Positions 1 to 11,472 of a stretch of DNA of 64,000 nucleotides are shown here, in pieces. The stretch spans positions 1 to 64,000 of the forward strand of contig JAUIRK010000450.1 of the NCBI GenBank assembly GCA_030549495.1. The letters run 5' to 3'. Positions within the stretch are counted from its first letter, which is position 1; each line of letters opens with the position of its first letter. The notes beneath the pieces were generated by a model, which had not been told where the DNA came from, ran no database searches, and saw only the letters and a program-made list of their open reading frames with translations. The translations under genes and the position numbers were made by a program. Origin of the DNA: Nectonema munidae (lineage: Eukaryota > Nematomorpha > Nectonematoida > Nectonematidae).

Positions 1-904
1 AAAAAATATGTTTTGGATAAATATTATTTTATTATTGTTTATTGCATATAAATTTTTAAAGAGAAGATAAATAGATCAAAATATGTGTTTTAATCAATTT
101 TTATCAATAAGTAATCTCATGAATTTATTTTTTTTCACTTTAATCCTAAATTTATTTCTATATTTTTATAAAATAATTATAATTTTCGACATCCACATTG
201 AAGAAATAATGAGTTTTGTTGGATAATCATATTCTACTTTTATTTAGATTAGATACAACCTTTATAAGGGATGCATTTTAAACTAAAGCTCCTTTCATTT
301 GGACAAATTTTTACCTATATTATGTGATAATTTCTAACACAATTATAAAGCGACTCTACTCTCAGAATCTAAATTTATTTGTAGATTTTGAATTAATCAA
401 CCAAAATTTAAATGCGGGTTTGATTTACACTTTGATTCGAAAAAATATGTTTTGGATAAATATTATTTTTATTATTGTTTACTGCATTAAATTTAAGGAG
501 ATAAGGGATGCATTTTAAACTAAAGCTTTTTTCATTTGGACAAATTTTTACCTATATTCTGTGACAATTTCCAGCCCAATTATAAAGCGACTCTACTTTC
601 AGAATCTAAATTTATTTGTATATTGAAGAAATATTTTTTCAGTATAAAGAGTTTAGAAAACTCTTCTATAATATGTAATGATATATTCTCATCTAATTTT
701 ATTTGTATATTGAAGAAATATTTTTTCAGTATAAAGAGTTTAGAAAACTCTTCTCTAATATGTAATGATATATTCTCATAACCTGAACGGTTGAACGCGG
801 GTAGACAACTTGCGTGTTATCTCCAACCCGTATATTACGATGATTCTTCTCCAACCTGTATTCTACGATGATTCATCTCCAAACTATATACTACGATGAT
901 TCAT
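1..904. repeat. Nested direct repeats at left edge
   Basis: Several AT-rich segments occur twice. About 1-60 recurs at 439-500. About 268-380 recurs at 506-620 and includes the phrase ATAAAGCGACTCTACT. An 88-bp unit is repeated in tandem at about 618-705 and 706-785. From 821 there are three 28-bp units of the CTCCAACCTGTATACTACGA type. The block from about 498 to 904 has a second copy at 16187-16502. I see no gene here; two short ORFs (324-518 and 536-781) only translate the repeats. Confidence 0.75.
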
Positions 905-959
905 CTGATTGTAATTCAGAGTCTCTTAGGATGTAATAAACGATACATTTATTAAAGAC

Positions 960-3390
960 TTATTAAAAAACAATTTCTAATTTTAAAATCAATTTTATAT
1001 TGTAGTATAGATTCGGTAATCTTTTACTTTACAGTTCCGTCAATCAAAACATCAAAGACAAATTATTGGCTGATATAAAATATATATTTTATTTCTGTTA
1101 AATACTTGAGGTTACATAATTCCTTCAAAGAGTTTAAAAACAAAGTGAAGCCAAAAAAATTATTAATGTATAGTTTTATTAAATTTTAAAAATCCAATTT
1201 GTGAAATAAAAACCATAAGTTACAATTTAACCTGTTAACGTATTATTGACTCATTGAGAGATACGTTTAATCTTCCGACATGAAATCAGGTGCTCTTAAA
1301 GTAGATCCTGATACTGTAAACGCCCGATAATTAGAAGATTAGACTCATTGTTGATTAAATTATCGCAGATTCGTCTTACTGATAATTAAAAGTTTTCTTT
1401 TTGATATTGACTTTGAACTAATTTAGTTACTTGATATAAACTTTTTATCCAAGGCTTTTTTTAAAAAAAAATTTAGTTTTTTACTTTACGGTTCTGTCAA
1501 TCAAAAAATTTAAATAAAAATTATTGGCTGTTGTGATGTCAATCAAACTATACATCAGTACACTCTATTTCGTGAAATAAAAACCAGAAGTTTCAATTTA
1601 ACCTGTTAACGTATTCCTGTTTTTAAAATCAATTTTATATTGTAGTATAGATTCGGTAATCTTTTACTTTACAGTTCCGTCAATCAAAAAATCAAAGACA
1701 AATTATTGGCTGATATAAAATATATATTTTAATTCTGTTAAATACTTGAGGTTACATAATTCCTTCAAAGACTTTAAAAACAAAGTGAAGCCAAAAAAAT
1801 TATTAATGTATAGTTTTATTAAATTTTAAAAATCCAATTCGTGAAATAAAAACCATAAGTTACAATTTAACCTGTTAACGTATTATTGACTCATTGAGAG
1901 ATACTTTCATATCTTACGACATATGAAATCAGGTGCTCTTAAAGTATGTCCTGATACTGTAAACGCCCGATAATTAGAAGATTAGACTCATTGTTGATTA
2001 AATTATCGCAGATTCGTCTTACTGATAATTAAAAGTTTTCTTTTTGATATTGACTTTGAACTAATTTAGTTACTTGATATAAACTTTTTATCCAAGGCTT
2101 TTTTTAAAAAAAAAATTTAGTTTTTTACTTTACGGTTCTGTCAATCAAAAAATTTAAATAAAAATTATTGGCTGTTGTGATGTCAATCAAACTATACATC
2201 AGTACACTCTATTTCGTGAAATAAAAACCAGAAGTTTCAATTTAACCTGTTAACGTATTCCTGTCTTAACTCGTATTCCTTCTCAATCTCTCACATAGTT
2301 ATTCGCTACCTCTCACATTCATTTGCACTCTTCCTCGTTTACTTATTCACACGTAATTTTTATAAATTATTTTACACCAGAGAAGCCCAAACATGTTTTA
2401 CATAGCTAGCTCAAGAAATCTATCTTAAAGGATTGACTCATTGACATATACGTTTAATCTTCCGACATATGAAATCAGGTGCTCTTAAAGTAGGTCCTGA
2501 TATTGTAAACGTCCGATAATTAGAAGATTAGACTCATTGTTGATTAAATTATCGCAGATTCGTCTTACTGATAATTAAAAATTTTCTTTTTGATATTGAC
2601 TTTGAACTAATTTAGCTACTTGATATAAACTTTTTATCCAAGGCTTTTTTTTTTTAAAATTTAGTTTTTTACTTTACGGTTCTGTCAATCAAAAAATTTA
2701 AAGACAAATTATTGGCTGTTGTGATGTCAATCAAACTATACATCAGTACACTCTATCATAATATAAAGATTAAGAAAAATCTTTTTATATATTTCAAATT
2801 TAATTAGAATACATTAACTATATTTTGATAAAGATCCTAGATTTAATTTACAATGTCAATAAATAAAAATATTAGAGTTTTTTTTATAGATTTCAAATTT
2901 GTGAATGTTCATATCATTTAGGTAAACAAAGTTATGTTGGCGTACCCAATGATCATAAATTTCATTATTATAGTTAGAAATGTTCCTGTAAGCAGTTCCT
3001 CCGTCAGATCTATCTTAGGGATTGACTCATTGAGAGGTGCGTTTAATCTTTCGACATATGAAATCAGGTGCTTACCTCAATTTAATCTGATTTACTGATT
3101 GTAAACCAGAGTCTTTTAGGATGTAATAAACGATACATTTATTGAAGACTTATTAAAAAACAATTATTAATAATTTCTAATTTTTAAATCAATTTTATAT
3201 TGTAGTATAGATTCAGTAATCTTTTACTTTACAGTTCCGTCAATCAAAAAATCTCAGACAAATTATTGGCTGTTATAAAATACATACTTTATTTCTGTTA
3301 AATACTTGAGGTTACATAATTCCTCAAAAATTTTTAAAAACAAATTGAAGCCAAAAAAATTATTAATGTATAGTTTTATTTTTTATACAT
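960..3390. repeat. Tandem and broken copies of a ~640-bp repeat
   Basis: A unit starting near 985 is repeated almost unchanged from about 1624 to 2264. Pieces of it recur at about 2432-2756, 3014-3065 and 3105-3390. Each unit contains two related phrases of the form ACTTTACRGTTCYGTCAATC followed about 20 bases later by ATTATTGGCTG, so the unit may itself come from an older internal duplication. A similar phrase appears near 17080. No coding potential is visible. The position left of the Helitron suggests a satellite-like flank or subterminal repeats, but that is inference. Confidence 0.7.
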
Positions 3391-3786
3391 ATGATAAATT
3401 TTAAAAGATTTGGTGTCGTATGAATGTATATATTTATAAAATAATAAGAATGACAGATTAATATTTTTTTAGAATAGCATTTTAACAAAATTTTATTACT
3501 AATTTTTTAGAAAACCAAAAAATACTACTACTATTTTCGTAAGTTAACATCTAATTATTTTTTGTAATTTAACATTTTAATTTTTAGATTAATTTGTCTA
3601 AAAAAATTAAATTTTGCACTATGGCGCTTTCCAAAAATTTAAAACAAACTAGAAAAAAGAAATAAAAAAAATATACAGGATAAGAGTAGACTAAAATACT
3701 CTAATAAATATAAAAAATATAATAAAACGAGTAAAGGAATTTCAAGACATAAAAAATTCCAGAAAAAGATTCAGGAATACCCTAAA

Positions 3787-4962
3787 ATGTTTAAGAAAGA
3801 AAAAAGGAAAGACAGTTTAAAGAAATATCAAAAAGGGTTGAAGAGAAAAGAAAATGTTAGAAGGTACTTGAAAAGCGAAAAGGGAAAAGAAGCCTTGAAC
3901 AAATATTTAAAAAGTGAAAAGGGAAAGAAACGTTCCACAAAATATTTTAAATGTGAAAAGGGAAAGAAACGTTCCACAAAATATTTAAAAAGTGAAAAGG
4001 GAAAGAAACGTTCCACAAAATATTTAAAAAGTGAAAAGGGAAAGAAACGTTCCAGAAAATATTTCAAAGGTGAACGAGGAAAAGAAGCCTTGAGGAACTA
4101 TTTCAAAGGTGAAAAAGGAAAAGAAGCCTTAAGGAACTATTTCAAAGGTAGGAAATATTTCAAAGGTGAAAAAGGAAAAGAAGCCTTGAGGAAATATTTC
4201 AAAGGTGAAAAAGGAAAAGAAGCCTTGAGGAAATATTTCAAAGGTGAACGAGGAAAATATAAACTTATAAAAGCAGTACGAAAATACACCACAAGTCTTA
4301 AATGGAGATTTAGAAGAAGGTACATTTCCAGTAGATATGCAAAAAGTTTTCGCGGAAAACAAAAACTAGCAGGGATTTTGTATAGATATGTTAGAAGTTT
4401 AAAGGCAAAAGAGAACATGATGAAGACAATTAAAAACTATCTCTATCTAGAAAGTAATAAAGAACAAAAATGGCTAAAGATAGCTAAAATTGTTTATAAA
4501 AAAAGTATCAAATTAAATAAAAGGGAAATACGAAAAAGAACTATTTTAGCCGCGAAAAGAGTGAAAAATAAGTATCAGCATATTTTCAAAAAAATATCTT
4601 GCTTCAACTCAGAAAATTTTATTACGCATGGTAATGAAAATGCGGTATATGAACACAGATCCAAAGAAGCTTTGGTGAATATTTTTATAAATCACACATT
4701 TGAATTCGGTAAACAAAAGCTATCTTTTAAATTTCCTAAAAATATTGATAATAGAGAAAATGTCAAAAAATTGGAAATAACGTATAAAAATTTAAAACTT
4801 TATATCTGTGATTATTTAAAGGAGCATATAAATAAAGTGACTGAGGAAAACATTTGCTCCTTTTTTGAAAACAATAAACACTTATGCCAAAAGACAGATA
4901 ATGTAAAAATAAACTTATTTTTGAGGCATTTATCTCATCAAGTTTATTATCGCAGACAATAA
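3787..4962 (+). CDS. Lys-rich tandem-repeat protein, Helitron 5' ORF
   Basis: This 391-residue ORF is the longest in the window. Residues about 25-160 consist of roughly eleven copies of a 13-residue unit (39 bp) such as KYFKGEKGKEALR or KYLKSEKGKKRST. The rest is basic and Lys-rich. Such EKGK-type repeats are known just N-terminal to DUF6570 and Helitron_like_N domains, so this is probably the N-terminal part of the Helitron protein or a separate first ORF. The frame stays open upstream to about 3645, and an ATG at 3621 in another frame could be the original start. The repeats vary in sequence but keep the frame. The basic repeats may bind nucleic acid; that is inference. Confidence 0.65.
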   Translation: MFKKEKRKDSLKKYQKGLKRKENVRRYLKSEKGKEALNKYLKSEKGKKRSTKYFKCEKGKKRSTKYLKSEKGKKRSTKYLKSEKGKKRSRKYFKGERGKEALRNYFKGEKGKEALRNYFKGRKYFKGEKGKEALRKYFKGEKGKEALRKYFKGERGKYKLIKAVRKYTTSLKWRFRRRYISSRYAKSFRGKQKLAGILYRYVRSLKAKENMMKTIKNYLYLESNKEQKWLKIAKIVYKKSIKLNKREIRKRTILAAKRVKNKYQHIFKKISCFNSENFITHGNENAVYEHRSKEALVNIFINHTFEFGKQKLSFKFPKNIDNRENVKKLEITYKNLKLYICDYLKEHINKVTEENICSFFENNKHLCQKTDNVKINLFLRHLSHQVYYRRQ

Positions 4963-5165
4963 TGGGTTTCAAACTTAATTTATTTTTTCCAAAAATTTAA
5001 ATTTTTATGTGAAACAATTATTTCGAAGTATAGGATTTGTTCTTCAAATGACAGAATGTGTGCTATTTTTGGATTATTTTGTCATAAAAAAGGTCATGAA
5101 GATTTTTTCAAAAATTTGGATATTATACCTCTAGAGTTTATGACTTTAAGAATTCAAAAAACCTC

Positions 5166-6472
5166 TTGCCAAATATGCCCAGGTATACGTGTACAAATGA
5201 TTGTGTTCTTCCATCAGATGAAGACAAAAATGAAGTTTTGAATTTTTTAAGTGTTATTGAAAAAGCTAAAATTAAACAATATCGTTTTATTATTCAAAAA
5301 ATAAAAGAATGTAAAAATGTCATTAAAGTGGATTCAATTTATTCCCTACCCATGTTTAGACGTCATCATCCTGAAATTTGTTATTTGAAAAATACTTGTA
5401 AAAGTTGGTATGTTCTAATCAACCGATTGTCTATCCACTCACCGAATTGTCGTAAATTATTGAAGATGATAAGTGAATTGATTTTTTCTCACAATTATAT
5501 AACAGATTTGGACAGAGCTTTTATTCTTGCTGATTTTAACTACTTACTAAAAATTTTAAAAATCAAGACAGTGAAGAAGAATTTAAGCTTTATTTCGAAG
5601 AAAAAAACCAAAAATAACATATCGCATTTCGAAATTATTTTCATAATCTGTACTTAGTGAAAGAAAAGGAAGATGAGGAAATTATTATTTGTAATTATTG
5701 TTATAGTTCCTTAACTTATTATAAATTTCCAGCACGTTGTATAGCGAACAACATGGATACTGGAGAAATTCCAGCTGAAATTCAAGATTTGACAAACTTG
5801 GAGAAATTATTTATAGCAAAAGCTAAATCTTTCCAGACGATTATAAAACTTAATTCTAATTTCCAATATTATAAAAAAGGTACACTTTCTGCATTAAGTG
5901 GTTGTCGAGTAGATATTCCACTTTCTTTAAATGAAATATTAAAACAACTAGAAGAGGAAACAGATTGGTTTTCATTATACCCATCAAAATATATACTAAT
6001 TCATAATATAGTAAAAGAAGAGCATTTGTTCCGTGAAGTGGTGAATCTGAAAAAGTTACATAAAGCTCTTGTATGGTTGAAGAGAAATAATCAATTTTAC
6101 AAAAATGTTCGCCTTCCTGATTCTTACGAAGATCTTTTCCAGATTAAAAATGAAGATCAAGGAAAAGAAGGTAACACTTCTAATGAAATAGAACTACATG
6201 ATGCATCACAGCAACCCTGCTCTGATTCGGATAACATCAAAAGTATGTTACATAAACTGAACTCAAATGATATCGACATGTTATTGGAACATTATACTGT
6301 TCAAGAAATGAGTAATGATAACAAGACTACTATAATGGAAGTAGAAATTTTTTATGAATTACTTAAAATTGATGCAAAACCTATTGGATATCAGAAAAAA
6401 ATGTTGACTTACTCTGTTTTCCACACTTGTTTCCAACTGGAAAGGGTGGAAAAAATTCTTTTAGAAAGGTGA
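5166..6472 (+). pseudogene. Helitron protein, DUF6570-like region
   Basis: Two overlapping frames (5166-5657 and 5657-6472) make up this region. The second contains ARCIANNMDTGEIPAEIQDL, then LTNLEKLFIA and SFQTIIKL. These match the DUF6570 pattern (short Cys pair, ANGL-like phrase, IPxEL, LTxLExxLIA) that precedes Helitron_like_N in many animal Helitrons. A Cys pair, CNYC, lies just upstream. The first frame has CXnC and His residues (RRHHPEIC) without a clear family match. Frame changes near 5657 and 6440 break the protein. The function of DUF6570 is unknown. Confidence 0.7.
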
Positions 6473-7834
6473 ATCTTCAGGAAAAAATGTATGAAAAGAC
6501 GAGATTGTTTTCCTCAGATTCACGATTCAGAAGTGATATACAATATTTGTTTTTTTTGTGTCAAGATTATGAGCAAAGAGAATTGCGATCTCAAGTTTTT
6601 TCTACCCTCAGAAGTGTGAAAAACTTTGAAAATATTGGATATGATAAACTTATAAGTTTACTTCGAAGTAATGACAACTCTATCAAGTATAATATCCATA
6701 GGGTTCTTGGTAAAATACCTAATTCGGCTCAATATTGGTTTAAACCTAGATCACAGTTAAAATCTAGTGTTGAAGTACACGGGCCACCTATATTTTTCGT
6801 GACGCTTTCGCCCGCGGAATATGATTGGGGATGATTTACATACCTACATAATAAAGCACAATTTAGATTTACAAAATAGTGGTTTTTCAACAAGTCAACT
6901 TGCTGTTCAAGATCCTGTTTTAACCGCTAAGTTCATATACACACGATTTAGAGGAATTCTAAAATTTGTTTTGAAAACCGAAGTGTTGGGAAAAGTTACC
7001 CATTGGTTTTATAGAATAGAATATCAGTCAAGAGGGACACCTCATTTTCACTGTTTGTTTTGGGTTAAAGATGCCCCGTTAATTGGGAGTAATTCCGCAC
7101 AATCAATTATTAATTTTATTGGAAAATATATCTCTTGCAAGTTACCATCAAAGAGAAGTGACGCTGAAATGTACTCTCTTGTAAAAAAATATCAGTTGCA
7201 TAAATGTGGTAATTATTGTTTGAAGAAAATGAAAGTTGGAAAAAAGAGATGGCAAGTGTGTTGTAGATTTGGCTTTCCACGAAGAACAACTAAGTTTTTC
7301 ATCCTACATGATGTTGTTTCTTCAATTCTCGAAAGGAAAAGTTCTAAATTAAAAAAACGTCTCTATGAACTTAGCAGATCAAGTTATGAAACATACATAA
7401 ATGATTACAACCCTCTTTTATTGAGCTTGTGGAAAGGAAATATTGATATACAGTATATTGGGGAAAACTCGTGTTCCATTGTAGAATACGTGTGTAAATA
7501 TGTTTCCAAGTGTGAAAAATCGAATTTAAGTAATGAAGAATTGGGTTTAGATAGTGAAGCCATAATTTCTTCATTATATAAATGGGGTTTTAGGTGTTTA
7601 AAATCTAGAGAAATTGGAGCATATGAAGCTTCTAATAAGTGGATTGTAAATAATCAATATGAGTTTTCTGAAAATTTTTGTTTTATAAATTCTGATCTCA
7701 TTAATAATCGTACAAGAGTACTTAAAAAGTTATCGAAAATGGAAAAAGAAAAAGAAAAAGATGAAATTTTCTGTGATGATTTTATTTCTTGTTATTATCC
7801 AAAACGACCAAATAATTTAGAGAAATCTAAATGA
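6427..7834 (+). pseudogene. Helitron Rep (HUH) endonuclease domain
   Basis: Two frames overlap here (6427-6834 and 6821-7834). The first ends with GPPIFFVTLSPAEYDWG, the hallmark start of Helitron_like_N. The second has RIEYQSRGTPHFHCLFWV, where HFH is the HUH metal-binding motif of rolling-circle endonucleases. It then has Cys/His-rich stretches (HKCGNYC, CCRFGFP) and VEYVCKYVSKCEK, matching the region of the catalytic tyrosines. Rep would nick one strand and ligate the ends during rolling-circle transposition. The key motifs remain, but a frame change near 6830 separates them, so the domain is not made as one protein. Confidence 0.85.
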
Positions 7835-7874
7835 ATTTGTTTCAGACTATAAAAGGGGTAAGAAAAGTTTCAAA

Positions 7875-8640
7875 TTGGAAGATAAGGATATATATATGAG
7901 CGAGCATAAAGAGCCTTACCTAGTTTATACTCAATTTTTTGATTTTGAAAATCAAAAAGAAAAGTATTTTCATTCTTTATTATTTATGAACATACCCTGG
8001 CGTTTAGAGTTAGATTTACTTTTAGAATGTACAACTTATACAGATGCTTTTGAAAAGCATTGCCAAGTTAATGAAAATATTATGGAAATACATTTAAAAA
8101 AAAAAATTATATAGAAAAAAAGAAAAAGTAGAAAAAGAAGTTTCTAATAAAATTTTGAATCAAGATAAATACGAAGAGGATAACTCTGATGAAAACAAAG
8201 GTAAACATCATGATATATATCCTGTAGAACAAGTTTGCGAAGATTTGAAAACAACCAATGAAGAGTATAGTAAAGATGTTGAAAATCTCTATTCATTTGT
8301 TGAGTCTTAAAAAGAAGATCAACTACGTATATATAAAGTCATCACATCTTCTATTAAAAAGTCTTTTTTGAAAAAGAACAAAATTTTGGTTGATGACTCT
8401 TTTGTTGAAAACTTTAATCCCTTAAGAATGTTTGTTTCTGGATCAGCCGGAACAGGTAAGTCATATTTAATATAATGCTTCGTTGAGTAAAGAATATGGA
8501 AAAAGTTGTCATGTTGTTTTAGGCGCTCCTACAGGTTTGAGTGCTGTTAATATTTCTGGTCAAACAATACATTCTATATTAAAATTGCCAATTAATACAA
8601 AAAAGGACTTAGAGAATATTATAGACCAATGACGTCAAAC
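7875..8640 (+). pseudogene. Helitron linker and helicase N-terminal motifs
   Basis: The ORF at 7875-8114 contains YFHSLLFMNIPWRLELDLLL, like the Helitron segment between Rep and helicase. After a charged stretch the frame carries the Walker A motif GSAGTGKS (about 8435-8460) and then GAPTGLSAVNISGQTIHS, typical of Pif1-like Helitron helicases. A stop interrupts the frame near 8308 and another near 8475 before the GAPTG segment. Sequence similarity ends abruptly near 8640, where homopolymer-rich sequence takes over. The helicase would unwind the donor strand during transposition. Confidence 0.75.
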
Positions 8641-8950
8641 GATTTACAACTTTTTTTAAATTGGGAATGTCCGCCGCCCTTTGGTTTTTTTAGAGGAGGT
8701 TTGGATGGGTTTTTATAAAAACTCTTTTTTATTCATTTAAAATTTTTCGGAATTTTTTATAAAAAACTCTTATTGATATTTTTTGGTTGGTTTGGTGGAT
8801 ATTTTTTTTTTTTGGGGGTTTTTTTCACCCCTCCCCCTTGTGATGCCCCTTTTTTTTTTGGGATAAAAATTAAAAAAATTTAAAAAAAAATAAAAGAAAC
8901 AATTATTAAAAAATTTATTTATTGTTTTTTTTTTTTTTTTAATTGTAGGA
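8641..8950. other. Homopolymer-rich stretch inside helicase
   Basis: About 300 bases of T, G and A runs, including T runs of ten or more and GGGGG/CCCCC runs, sit where helicase motifs Ia to III should be. Coding similarity stops on the left and resumes near 8960 on the right (EKDDDAFRECLQRMRKG). The composition differs from both sides. It may be a simple-sequence insertion or poor-quality assembly. Confidence 0.6.
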
Positions 8951-9888
8951 AAACCAAAGACAAAAGGAAAAAGACGATGATGCATTTCGAGAATGTCTAC
9001 AGCGAATGAGAAAAGGATGTCTCTCCTACTCAGATTGTAAGTTATTACAAAAAAGAAAAATCACATTCACTGAAAATGATGAAATACGAATCAAAAATGT
9101 TGTTGATGCATTTTTTGAAATTGACAATAAAATCTCAACAGTTTGTCCGTTATCTAAAAAAAGAATGGTCAAGCAATTCAATGAAGAAGTTTAAAAAATA
9201 AAAATATTTAAAAAGACGTATGATGTTTTTGCTGTTGATGAATTAATTTGCAACAATAAGTTTCTTTCAAGAAAAGCAAAAGAAATTTTGAAAAAGAAGG
9301 ATAAAGATGATAAAAATTCTTTTGGTCTTGAACCTTTATTAAAATTATCGATTGGGTGTAGAGTGATGCTAAGAAGAAATTTGGATATTTCTAGTAAATT
9401 GGTTAATGGTTCAATAGGCACTATAGAAAATTTAATTTTCGATAAAAACGAAATAATAACAGGCGTTGTTGTTAACTTCCAAAGTATTTCAAAGAAAGTG
9501 AAAGTTACTCGTTGTAGACAAAAAATAAAAATATTTGATAGGGCGTATTTTTTTCGCGAACAATTTCCCCTATCAATTGCTTACGCAATTACAATTCATA
9601 AGTCGCAAGGAAAGCACGGTGTTGGTTGATATAGGCACAAGTATATTCTCAGTAGGCCAATCCTATGTCACAGTATCAAGAGTAACAAGTTTATCTGGTT
9701 TGAACTTAATAAACTTTTCATACAAGGTAAAGGTTTCTAATTTAGCTATTAAAGAATATGCTCGGTTGAGCGCGAATAAGTCAGAATATAATTCTAGAAA
9801 GACTAGAATTCATTATAAATCTGATGAAGTTCCTTGGTATAAAACAGAACAAAATATAAAAATAAAGGAGAACAAAAAACTTATATAG
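8951..9888 (+). pseudogene. Helitron helicase C-terminal part
   Basis: Frames at 9006-9194, 9288-9629 and 9535-9888 together cover the C-terminal half of a Pif1-like helicase. Visible motifs are IGCRVMLRRNLDISSKLVNG (the common phrase is GxxVMLxxNLDxxxGLxNG), PLSIAYAITIHKSQG (motif V) and YVTVSRVTSLSGLNLI (motif VI, usually VALSRVxxxxGLxI). A stop at 9192 and a frame change near 9615 break it. The family assignment is secure and the gene is a pseudogene. Confidence 0.8.
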
Positions 9889-9920
9889 ATGAAAATATAG
9901 AAATAATACCTGTCATTCTA

Positions 9921-10610
9921 TTGGAAAATCCAATTGGAGAAACAAGTATTTTTTCTGCATCTTCTAATGATAAAATCAAAAATTCATTTGAAGAAATAAA
10001 TTCAAATGTAAAGATAAATGATTTTATGACAAATCCTGAAATTGTTACTTTTGAGTACATAGATGAAATTTGGCAAAAAGAGAGAGCAAAAATCTTTGGG
10101 TTGGAACCTCTTTCTTTTCTTAGAAAAAATAAAACATACACTGTAGGCAGATATCAGTTGCCTTCTTACAATAAAAGAATTATAGGCGATGGAAATTGTT
10201 ACTTTAGATCAATTTCTTGGTATCTTACTGGCAGAGAATCCTTTTATTCTACTGTCAGAAAAATCATCGTTGACTTTATGAAACGTTATGAATTAAACTT
10301 CATGAACTTCATGGGTTTATCACAGATATCTTTTGAAAAATACATAACTGATATGAGAAATGATGGTAGTTATGGACAAAAAACCGCAACTTATGCTGAT
10401 GAAAATGTTGTAAGAGCTACTTCTTTACTTCTTAAAACAAATATACTCTCCTTTGTTCCTATTTATATGTCAAAACCACGATGGATATGCTCTGTTATTT
10501 CATTACAAAGCGACTTAATAGCAATGAATTACCTAACTGATTTTACTTTATCGCAAAAAATTATTGTTTTAGATAATAGAAACGAGCATTTTGAACCAGC
10601 CTTTTTTTAG
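9921..10610 (+). CDS. OTU-type cysteine protease domain of Helitron
   Basis: A 229-residue ORF carries IIGDGNCYFRSISWYLTG, matching the OTU catalytic Asp-Gly-Asn-Cys motif, and near the end NEHFEPAF, matching the catalytic His segment. The Asp, Cys and His positions are therefore all present. OTU proteins are deubiquitinating-type cysteine proteases, and OTU modules are known in Helentron-like elements, where their role is unclear. It follows the helicase frame directly (33-base gap) and was probably its C-terminal module. The reading frame is intact from residue 1 to the stop. Confidence 0.8.
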   Translation: MENPIGETSIFSASSNDKIKNSFEEINSNVKINDFMTNPEIVTFEYIDEIWQKERAKIFGLEPLSFLRKNKTYTVGRYQLPSYNKRIIGDGNCYFRSISWYLTGRESFYSTVRKIIVDFMKRYELNFMNFMGLSQISFEKYITDMRNDGSYGQKTATYADENVVRATSLLLKTNILSFVPIYMSKPRWICSVISLQSDLIAMNYLTDFTLSQKIIVLDNRNEHFEPAFF

Positions 10611-10681
10611 AAACGAATTATGAAAAGGCTTTTTCTTTTAATTTTATTTTTTGAAAATTAATTAAATTTTATTATATCTAA

Positions 10682-10905
10682 AAATGTTGATGGAAATGTG
10701 ATACAACACATTAAAGCTGATGAAAATTGTTACTTCAAAGCCATTTTCTGGTATTTAATAGGAATGAAAATTTTTTTTGTCATTCTAAGAAACAAGATAG
10801 TTGACTTTATGATAAAAAATCGGATCAACTAGCAAAGAGTTCGCTGATGATTATGTTTTTACAGCTACATCTAAGAAAATATTTTCTTATATTTACATTT
10901 ATTAT
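10682..10905 (+). pseudogene. Second, decayed OTU copy
   Basis: Immediately after the intact OTU ORF the frame reads IKADENCYFKAIFWYLIGMK, then RNKIVDFM, matching the GDGNCYF to VDFM part of the upstream domain at the amino-acid level. A stop follows near 10830, and a short piece (EFADDYVFTATSKK) matches the YADENVVRATSLL segment, so the middle has been lost. DNA similarity between the copies is low, which suggests an old tandem duplication or an older neighbouring element. Confidence 0.6.
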
Positions 10906-11079
10906 ATTTTTCAATTCAATATGTGTAAAACAGTGGTCAATAGAACGAAGTTTAGGATTCATTTCCTGAATGCAAATCTTATTATAGATTTGGGATACTT
11001 CTGAAAAAGGAAGTTCAGAACTTGTTTTTTAGGAATTTTATATTCTTATGAAACTTGCTTCTGGGTGTAACACTTAGGT

Positions 11080-11101
11080 GTTAGAAAGCTTCGCTTCTAA
11101 C
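11080..11101 (+). other. Hairpin possibly near Helitron 3' end
   Basis: GTTAGAA (11080-11086) and TTCTAAC (11095-11101) pair, and the inner GC/GC pair extends the stem around a TTC loop with one bulged A. A short hairpin near the 3' end is usual for Helitrons. No CTRR terminus was confirmed, so the assignment is tentative. Confidence 0.35.
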
Positions 11102-11217
11102 CACTGTATTTTGAACCGATATGTGTTCGCATTTAATACCCTTATATGCATTGGTTCTAAACACCTATGCTCTCAATTCATTGAGAAAAGGGTTGAATTC
11201 AATTTCTAGAAACTCAA

Positions 11218-11262
11218 ATGAAGATAAGAATATTTCATACAATGACAGACATGCATCTTAAG
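11218..11262 (+). CDS. Candidate first exon of micro-exon gene
   Basis: An ATG at 11218 opens a 15-codon frame (MKIRIFHTMTDMHLK) that ends exactly at a strong donor, AAG followed by GTAAGC at 11263. It lies about 0.5 kb before the micro-exon array. It ends in phase 0, the phase in which the array is open. No link to the next exon has been shown, and a 45-base ORF followed by a donor can occur by chance. Confidence 0.25.
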
Positions 11263-11472
11263 GTAAGCTTGTTTTCAAATAATTTAATTCATATAGTTTG
11301 TTTATCAATATATGTTAATAATAAGAAGATTTCAAAATGTGTTTATTTCTTGTTATATCATTAATTTTTTTACAGAATTAAAAAATGTTTCAATTCAATT
11401 CTAAAAAAATTATTGTGTAAGCTTTCATTTGTTCAAAAAATGAGCACTAAATATGTGTATTTATTATTTAAG

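Larger units (their letters stand above)
3600..11110 (+). mobile_element. Decayed Helitron (Helentron-like) with OTU domains
   Basis: In order on the plus strand are a Lys-rich repeat ORF, a DUF6570-like region, a Rep domain with the HUH motif PHFH and a paired-tyrosine helix, a Pif1/RecD-type helicase in several frames, an OTU cysteine protease and a second decayed OTU copy. This order is known from Helitron-like elements of invertebrates that carry an OTU module. The protein is split over several frames and carries stops near 8308 and 8475, so the copy is not autonomous. The ends are uncertain: a hairpin at 11080-11101 may lie near the 3' end, and direct repeats bracket a larger span. Certain as a Helitron relic, uncertain in extent. 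Confidence 0.85.

Noticed and set aside
3828-4418. Phe-rich minus-strand ORFs
   Set aside because: They are the complement of the Lys-rich repeat ORF.
8770-8985. 71-residue minus ORF rich in Lys and Phe
   Set aside because: It translates the homopolymer patch.
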